From the NCBI RefSeq assembly GCF_007992495.1, contig NZ_BKAJ01000115.1:1-45185 (forward strand): a stretch of 45,185 bases of DNA, written 5' to 3'. This document shows, in pieces, positions 40,856-45,185 of this stretch. The DNA comes from Reyranella soli. Lineage in GTDB: Bacteria > Pseudomonadota > Alphaproteobacteria > Reyranellales > Reyranellaceae. A model generated the notes under the pieces. It was not told the origin of the DNA, made no database searches, and saw nothing but the letters and a program-made list of their open reading frames with translations. Position 1 is the stretch's first letter; each line of letters begins with the position of its first letter. Position numbers and translations under genes: made by a program.

Positions 40856-41622
40856 TAGCGGGTGAACTCGGCGCGGAAGAAGTCCTCGACGAGGTAGATG
40901 TGGGTTTCGAGGCTGTCTTCGCCGGGCACCCAGGGATTGGCCGCAGTACGATGGCGCGACCAGCGCTGGAACTGCTTGCCGTCGATGGCCTGCATGACCT
41001 CGACCTGCGGGATCGGCTTGCCGTCCGCCCGCGTGATCGCGGGGTAAACGTACATCATGTCGAGAGCGGTCATCGGGTAGCCGCTCTCGAGCCGGATGGC
41101 GAGGAGGACGTGCGTCTGGCTGTAGCCTGGCGGCAACGGGAAGTCGTGAAACAGGACCCAGATGGAGCCGTCGACGATGATCTCCCAGCGCCGGCCGTAG
41201 GTTTCGAGGAAGAGGCGATCCTGGTCGAGGACCGGCGCACCGCGCCGATCCTGAACCTCACCTTCCTGCTGGCCGCGCTTGATGGCGCGGAACTTCTCGA
41301 TCCCCGGCTCGCGGAGGTCGACGCGGTCTTCGAGGCCGATGCGGCGGGGCTCGCCGTGGGCCATCTTCTGGCGGAGGGTGTAGTCCGTGGGCGGCACCAG
41401 ACCCGCCACCTCGAGGATCTGCCGGCCGAGAATGGTCGGCTCCTTCCACTCGTAGGGCTTGTCGTTGACTTTGAAGCGGTAACGGTGAGCGCGCGGCGGC
41501 TTACGGCCCGCCCGGGCGCACTCTTCGAGGTCTACGACCTCCTCGATGATCTCTTCGACCTCTTCGAGGAGCTTCTCCACGGGACCGGCCGGATGGCCGG
41601 ACTTGGCATTCTCGTTGTGCAT
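40855..41622 (-). CDS. Ubiquitin-like (Multiubiquitin)/E2-like (Prok-E2_E) fusion protein, 255 aa
   Basis: An acidic N-terminal helix (about 15-35) is followed by a beta-grasp ubiquitin-like domain (about 46-113; HRYRFKVNDKPYEW, ILGRQILEVAGLVP, EDRVDLREPGIEKF), the pattern of Multiubiquitin domains. Residues about 137-250 resemble the bacterial E2 family E: PLPPGYSQTHVLLAIRLESG, YPMTALDMMYVYP, FQRWSRHR and PWVPGEDSLETHIYLVEDFF. The only cysteine in the protein is Cys35, outside the E2-like domain, so a thioester there is impossible. No di-glycine follows the Ubl domain. ATG at 41622 is used (GTG at 41625 is possible). It is the first gene of the operon, with its promoter at 41688-41715. Confidence 0.85.
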   Translation of the reverse strand: MHNENAKSGHPAGPVEKLLEEVEEIIEEVVDLEECARAGRKPPRAHRYRFKVNDKPYEWKEPTILGRQILEVAGLVPPTDYTLRQKMAHGEPRRIGLEDRVDLREPGIEKFRAIKRGQQEGEVQDRRGAPVLDQDRLFLETYGRRWEIIVDGSIWVLFHDFPLPPGYSQTHVLLAIRLESGYPMTALDMMYVYPAITRADGKPIPQVEVMQAIDGKQFQRWSRHRTAANPWVPGEDSLETHIYLVEDFFRAEFTR

Positions 41623-41687
41623 CACAACCTACACTTTCTGCTGCTTGGGTTGACCGGTCAGGAAGGCTCTCCCAACCTTCAGATGAA

Positions 41688-41715
41688 GTATTACTTAGCG
41701 CGCTAAGTTTGTCAA
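41688..41715 (-). promoter_or_regulatory. Promoter of the Ubl operon with perfect 16-bp operator in its spacer
   Basis: On the minus strand a TTGACA (41715-41710) and a TAATAC (41693-41688) are spaced by 16 bp, and the spacer is the perfect palindrome ACTTAGCGCGCTAAGT (41693-41708). A repressor bound there would exclude RNA polymerase. The start of transcription would be near 41681, giving a leader of about 60 nt. Confidence 0.7.
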
Positions 41716-41721
41716 GCAGAT

Positions 41722-41763
41722 ACTTTGCGCGCTTGAAATACCTAGCAGGTGATGCCATATTAT
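41722..41763 (+). promoter_or_regulatory. Promoter of the XRE/ImmA genes with imperfect second operator
   Basis: ACTTTGCGCGCTTGAA (41722-41737) is an imperfect copy of the 16-bp palindrome, centred 29 bp from it. It overlaps a -35-like TTGAAA (41733-41738), with TATTAT (41758-41763) as -10 at a long 19-bp spacing. A weaker site over its own promoter is typical of an autoregulated repressor. Confidence 0.6.
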
Positions 41764-41793
41764 CGTTTAGAATCAATCAATAGGAGAAATCCA

Positions 41794-42195
41794 ATGGGCG
41801 CAGAAACGGAGCAGGCAGAAAAAGAGATCGAGCAAAGTCGAAGCGGACTTGGGCAGCACCTAGCTGCCGTCAGGGCCGACAGAAGGTTGTCCCTTCGCCG
41901 GGTCGAGGAGCTGACCGACAAGCTGGTGTCGAACGCTTATCTCAGCCAGATCGAGACGGGAAAGATTCTCCAACCGTCGCCGAACATCTTGCACGCGTTG
42001 GCCGAGGTGTATCGCACCAGCTACGAGCAGTTGATGCAGATGGCGGGGTACATCAAACCCCGGCAGGACGCAGGCACGGTGCATGGGCGGGCGGCGACGT
42101 TCGCTGCGCTGAATCTCACCGAAGCCGAAGAAAAGGAGCTGCTGGAATATCTGAAGTTCCGGCGGTCACGGAAAGCGGAAGACGGTGAAGGCTGA
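41794..42195 (+). CDS. XRE-family transcriptional regulator, 133 aa
   Basis: A Cro/C1-type helix-turn-helix spans about residues 18-77 (LGQHLAAVRADRRLSLRRVE, then NAYLSQIETGKILQPSPNIL). A short acidic linker leads to a C-terminal helix (LTEAEEKELLEYLKFRRSRK) that may dimerise or be a cleavage site. ATG at 41794 has GGAG upstream. Its stop overlaps the start of an ImmA/IrrE metallopeptidase gene by 11 nt; such pairs, for example ImmR/ImmA, DdrO/IrrE and CapH/CapP, work by protease cleavage of the repressor upon DNA damage. Two operator copies in the divergent promoter support its role as repressor of the Ubl operon and of itself. Confidence 0.87.
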   Translation: MGAETEQAEKEIEQSRSGLGQHLAAVRADRRLSLRRVEELTDKLVSNAYLSQIETGKILQPSPNILHALAEVYRTSYEQLMQMAGYIKPRQDAGTVHGRAATFAALNLTEAEEKELLEYLKFRRSRKAEDGEG

Positions 42196-43101
42196 CGACA
42201 GTTCGCTCGACGATGAACAGTACCGCACGGTCCTCGCAGCAGCGACGAAGCTGTTAGACCGTGCGGGAGCACGTGGCAGATTCCCGACGCCAGTTGATGA
42301 CCTGCTGAGTGCGGCCGAGCTCAAGCTGGCACCGGTAAGCGCTTTCGACGAGCGCTCGATGCTGCGTTACCTGCGGGAAGCGGGACATCAGGCGGGGCAG
42401 CTCCTACGGCGCGCCATGGAGAAGGTCCTGGGCGTGCTGGATGTGCACGCGAATACTGTGCATGTCGATCCGACGGTGAGTGGCGAGAAGCAAACCTTCC
42501 TCAAGCTACACGAGACCGGCCACAACCAAATCCCGCATCAAAAGGGCCTCTATCGCTGGGTGCAAGATTGCCAGAAGTGCCTTGCCCCGAAGTCGCGGCG
42601 CTCTTCGAGCGCGAAGCGAACACCTTCGCGACGATCGTGCTATTCCAGGACGACGGCTTCGCGCGCATGGCGATGGACAGCGAATTCAGTATCAAGGTGC
42701 CGATGCGCACGGCCAAAAAGTTCGGGGCGTCTGTCTACGCTGGCATCCGCGAGTATGTGCGCCGCAGCGACAAGGCATGCGCGGCCATCATTCTAAATCC
42801 CTGCACGTTTCGACCCGACATCGGCTACGTGGCGCCGGTGAGGCGCACTGAGTTCTCGCCCCTGTTCAAGGCGCAGTTCGGCGATCTCAAGCTGCCGCTC
42901 GAGCTTACCTCGGTTGACGAAATGATGCGCTTTGTGCCTTTGGGCGGGAGACGAATGGCGAGGCCGGATACTTGCGCGCTGACCGACCTGAATGGGTCGA
43001 TTCAAGAATTCGTCGGCGAGGGATTCGCGACGCCCTACAACATCTTTGTTCTCATTCATGCAAGGGCGACACTGCGCCGCCGCATTGTCATCGGAAGCTA
43101 A
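42185..43101 (+). pseudogene. ImmA/IrrE-family metallopeptidase, frameshifted
   Basis: GTG at 42185 overlaps the XRE gene. The first frame carries the zinc motif HETGH (42509-42523) in FLKLHETGHNQIPHQKGLY. At a CCCC run (42585-42588) the frame breaks; the frame one base away continues PEVAALFEREANTFATIVLF, with the Glu/Asn block (EREANTFA) that follows HExxH in this family, and ends at 43101. One more C would restore a protein of about 305 aa. The family cleaves partner XRE repressors after sensing DNA damage. If the frameshift is real, derepression of the Ubl operon would be impaired; if it is a base-calling error in a C-run, the gene is intact. Confidence 0.85.
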
Positions 43102-44378
43102 GCGCCACCGAGCAACGCGTGGCCTCCTCGGCTTCTCTCAATCAGCTCCTCAGAGAGGCGATCAATAATTGGCGCATCGAGGCCTTGTTGTCGGACAAGC
43201 GCCTTCGCGGTACTTATTTCGTCGGGAAGCTGTTTGGCCATGGCGGCCAATTTGGCGAGGAATTCGTCAGCGTCGAGACGCAGTTCACTTGCGAGCTTTT
43301 GCCATTGCCGCATGCCGATCTGACCGAGCTTGTATTCCCCACCGATCTTCATGGCTAGCTTGACCTTGTGCTTGTCGAATTTGTCGTAAGGCAAAATGCT
43401 AGCGACATCGTAAAGCGGCGCAAGGCGAACCTGCGGACCGCTCAGCAGCACCGAGTAGTTCTTGGCGTGAGCGTCGGTGCCGCCGATGAGCCAGTTGAAG
43501 CCGAGAGCAGCGACGAAGGTCGTAACGTCGGCGTCGCGATCAGTGGAATAAGTGCGAAGCAACTCGACGATGGTGTCTGGACTAGGCCCGCCCTCGTTTT
43601 GGTATTTCTTCGTCGGCATTATGCCGAGCGCCTGACAAATATCCTCCTGATGGATGCGGACGATGTCGTTGCCCAGACGTAGTCGGTCATAGCGCTCAAT
43701 GACGATGGCGATTTCGTCGCCGAAGCGCATAACTTGCGACTGCACAGCCGGGAGGCCGAGGCTCCGCGCCAACATGAGGCAGATATGCTCGTTCTCCGCA
43801 TGGCCATCGAAGTGGCCGGTTGGCGGTTTGAGAATATGCGTGGTCGGAAGGCGCCCCGATGGGATTCCCCAGCGCTTGCCTTCGAGGAGCAAGGCGGTCT
43901 TCGGCTGCGCACCGGCGAGGCTGAACTGGCCGGTATCGCTTGGCAGCCGCCACGCCGCGTGATCCGTGCGCAGCGTCTTGAGGCGTTCGGCAAGGTCGGC
44001 TTCCTCAAGCCATTCGATCTTGTCTTCGGCGCCAGTGCGGATGGCGTCGAGGCGCTCAGGCGTCACGAACTGGACGGCGCCGGCACAGTCTTCGCCCACA
44101 TGCGAGAGAAGAGCGAAGACATTGCGTGCTGAAACTTGAAACTTGGCGGCCCAGCGATCGAGAACGCGCTCGTTGTCGGGCAGGAGTCCCCAGAGAAAGG
44201 CCTCGATGGCGGAACGGCGATGCTCCTTGGCGGCGACAGGCATCGACAGCGACAAAGGATAGGCATCGGGATCTGCGCGCCATTCATCGCTGTAGGAAAA
44301 CGATAGCCTGCCGTGGCCATCTCTCTGGACGCGGCCGACCTCCTTCCCGCCAAGAAGCGCAAACAGCTCACTGGTCAT
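43098..44378 (-). CDS. hipA: HipA-family toxin kinase, 426 aa
   Basis: A Ser/Thr kinase toxin of the HipA type, which in E. coli phosphorylates glutamyl-tRNA synthetase and stops growth. The Couple_hipA N-terminal region (about 5-105) is followed by the SLAGAQPKTAL loop (regulatory Ser), the HilKPP nucleotide site seen as THILKPPTGHF, the catalytic loop GGTDAHAKNYS and the metal motif APLYDVAS. All key parts are present, and the length is normal. The ATG overlaps hipB's stop by 11 nt. The 3' end overlaps the convergent metallopeptidase by 4 nt. Confidence 0.93.
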   Translation of the reverse strand: MTSELFALLGGKEVGRVQRDGHGRLSFSYSDEWRADPDAYPLSLSMPVAAKEHRRSAIEAFLWGLLPDNERVLDRWAAKFQVSARNVFALLSHVGEDCAGAVQFVTPERLDAIRTGAEDKIEWLEEADLAERLKTLRTDHAAWRLPSDTGQFSLAGAQPKTALLLEGKRWGIPSGRLPTTHILKPPTGHFDGHAENEHICLMLARSLGLPAVQSQVMRFGDEIAIVIERYDRLRLGNDIVRIHQEDICQALGIMPTKKYQNEGGPSPDTIVELLRTYSTDRDADVTTFVAALGFNWLIGGTDAHAKNYSVLLSGPQVRLAPLYDVASILPYDKFDKHKVKLAMKIGGEYKLGQIGMRQWQKLASELRLDADEFLAKLAAMAKQLPDEISTAKALVRQQGLDAPIIDRLSEELIERSRGGHALLGGA

Positions 44379-44664
44379 GGCCGAGCCTCTTGGCCTTGTC
44401 GACGATGGCGTTGATGTCGACAGCGCCGTGCGCCCGACGGCGGGTGGTCAGTTCGACGTCGACGCCGACGTCGACGCGGATGTTCAAGGCGCCGAGCGCG
44501 CGAAGCACAAGGCCGAGTTCGGCCCGCGGGTGGCCGCGCTCGAACTCAATGACCCATTGGCGGCTTACGCCGATACGTTTGGCAAAAGCAGCCTGGTCGA
44601 GCTTGAGCTGCCTGCGTCTGTCGCGAATGACGGCGCCGAGATCGGCTGGGGTACGTATGAGCAT
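44368..44664 (-). CDS. hipB: HipB-like XRE antitoxin, 98 aa
   Basis: The DNA-binding antitoxin of the adjacent HipA toxin. A helix-turn-helix spans about residues 5-65 (LGAVIRDRRRQLKLDQAAFA, then VSRQWVIEFERGH), followed by a short beta strand-rich tail (NIRVDVGVDVEL) that would form the dimer sheet, then an ending IVDKAKRLGHD. ATG at 44664 is used; a TTG at 44676 is possible. The stop lies inside hipA. Candidate operators lie upstream. Confidence 0.88.
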   Translation of the reverse strand: MLIRTPADLGAVIRDRRRQLKLDQAAFAKRIGVSRQWVIEFERGHPRAELGLVLRALGALNIRVDVGVDVELTTRRRAHGAVDINAIVDKAKRLGHDQ

Positions 44665-44716
44665 GGCGATTTCCAAATGTCGTCGTTCGCTTACGTTACC
44701 ATATGTAAACGATCGT

Positions 44717-44734
44717 TGACAATCGGAAATGTCA
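44717..44734. promoter_or_regulatory. Candidate HipB operator(s) upstream of hipB
   Basis: TGACA (44717-44721) and TGTCA (44730-44734) form an inverted repeat with 8 nt between, the same arm length and spacing as E. coli HipB sites although a different sequence. A perfect 10-bp palindrome AACGATCGTT (44708-44717) abuts it, and TGGAT/ATCCA with 9 nt between lies at 44752-44770. The region is AT-rich and divergent between hipB and the gene at 44804. Confidence 0.45.
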
Positions 44735-44803
44735 GCGTTCGATTACATGATTGGATAACATATTGATCCACATATCTAAAGATCGACAAAATATGATATA
44801 AGC

Positions 44804-45103
44804 ATGCCCATGCACCTTACCATTCTCGATCTCTATCGGGTAAAGCCCGAATTCATGCCACCGGACCTTCAGCGCTACCAAGTCTATGTGCGGCCGGGAG
44901 AGCTTGAGAAATACGCAGATCCCGCGAAGTGGGACTATGTCGGCCGCACGTTTCATCCGAATCGTCTGCAGGCTGGGGACGTAATGCGCCAAGGCTACTG
45001 CGAGCGAAAAATCCGTGCGGGAATCGACCTCGAAAAGATGGCGAAACTCTTCTACACGCACCCCACGAGCATTGCCGCGCGTGAGCGTCAGCACGCCTCG
45101 TAA
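44804..45103 (+). CDS. Hypothetical protein, 99 aa
   Basis: The family is not recognised. Features are a hydrophobic start (HLTILDLYRVKPEFMPP), a middle PGELEKYADPAKWDYVGRTF with many aromatic residues, and a basic helical end. There is no signal peptide. ATG at 44804 or 44810 can start it; no clear ribosome binding site is visible, so it may be leaderless or poorly translated. An AT-rich TATGAT/ATATAAG patch lies just upstream (44793-44802). It is divergent from hipBA. The last 82 bases of the window hold nothing I can support. Confidence 0.55.
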   Translation: MPMHLTILDLYRVKPEFMPPDLQRYQVYVRPGELEKYADPAKWDYVGRTFHPNRLQAGDVMRQGYCERKIRAGIDLEKMAKLFYTHPTSIAARERQHAS

Positions 45104-45185
45104 AAACACTACCGGCGGACCGTAAAAGCTGCTTCGACCTCAGCCATCAGCGGATTCGGAGCTTACTCGGTTGTGAGATAACGCC

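Noticed and set aside
40855..41622. C-terminal di-glycine as the Ubl processing site
   Set aside because: No GG follows the Ubl domain, and the protein continues directly into the E2-like domain.
1..45185. CRISPR array
   Set aside because: No regularly spaced direct repeats were seen; the repeats present are palindromic, intergenic and irregularly placed.

Overview
The window looks like chromosomal DNA of a GC-rich alphaproteobacterium. The basis is the codon usage, the many solute-binding-protein transporters (two peptide-type ABC receptors, one Bug-type receptor), a PhaB reductase, RlmI-, Tam- and PanC-type housekeeping genes, and dispersed palindromic intergenic repeats. A Reyranella/Rhodospirillales-like relative is my guess from overall flavour, not something the sequence proves.

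Region 1 (1-6.2 kb) mixes core and accessory DNA. An AT-richer orphan gene abuts a 5'-truncated phage tail-fibre-like reading frame. An MFS exporter and phaB follow, then two diverged copies of one unknown gene family separated by a broken antitoxin-like frame.

Region 2 (6.2-33.4 kb) is ordinary metabolism: panC behind a tiny coupled ORF; an AhpD-like protein plus Tam with a palindromic operator; gamma-glutamyltransferase and an RlmI-like methyltransferase; a P1 peptidase/peptide-ABC receptor/two permeases/NTF2-like/beta-propeller/patatin lipoprotein run with no ABC ATPase; an AtzG-like/amidase pair; an IclR-controlled catabolic group (FAD oxidoreductase, Bug receptor, probably the flavin monooxygenase); a GDSL hydrolase, a GNAT, a second peptide receptor facing an amidohydrolase, an EamA exporter and a DUF4864 protein. 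Three copies of a palindromic repeat, one with its halves swapped, and one 105-bp compound inverted repeat lie between these genes.

Region 3 (33.6-45.2 kb) is a mobile, defence-type island. It begins at an intact tRNA-Arg(ACG), with repeats next to a tyrosine integrase (split in two frames) and an excisionase-like gene, and it contains a tRNA-Gly 3' half that looks like an old att site. It carries two SRAP (YedK/HMCES) relatives, a GhoS/DUF2622-like small protein with a coupled partner, a zinc-ribbon protein with an HEPN RNase motif, and hipBA at the right.

The most interesting content is a compact ubiquitin-like conjugation operon (41622 to 38822, minus strand). It encodes a Ubl-E2 fusion, a JAB-E1 fusion, a DUF6527-type zinc protein and a 69-aa protein. 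The first three reading frames overlap by 1-4 nt. Divergent from it is an XRE repressor/ImmA-IrrE metallopeptidase pair. The shared 168-bp gap holds a perfect 16-bp palindrome exactly inside the -35/-10 spacer of the Ubl promoter and a second, imperfect copy over the -35 of the repressor promoter. The E2-like domain has no cysteine, and the E1 has Ser where a catalytic Cys is expected. This suggests non-thioester (oxyester-type) chemistry, and possible damage-induced expression like CapH/CapP-controlled defence operons. The metallopeptidase is frameshifted in a C-run and one SRAP gene in a G-run, which could be decay or base-calling error.
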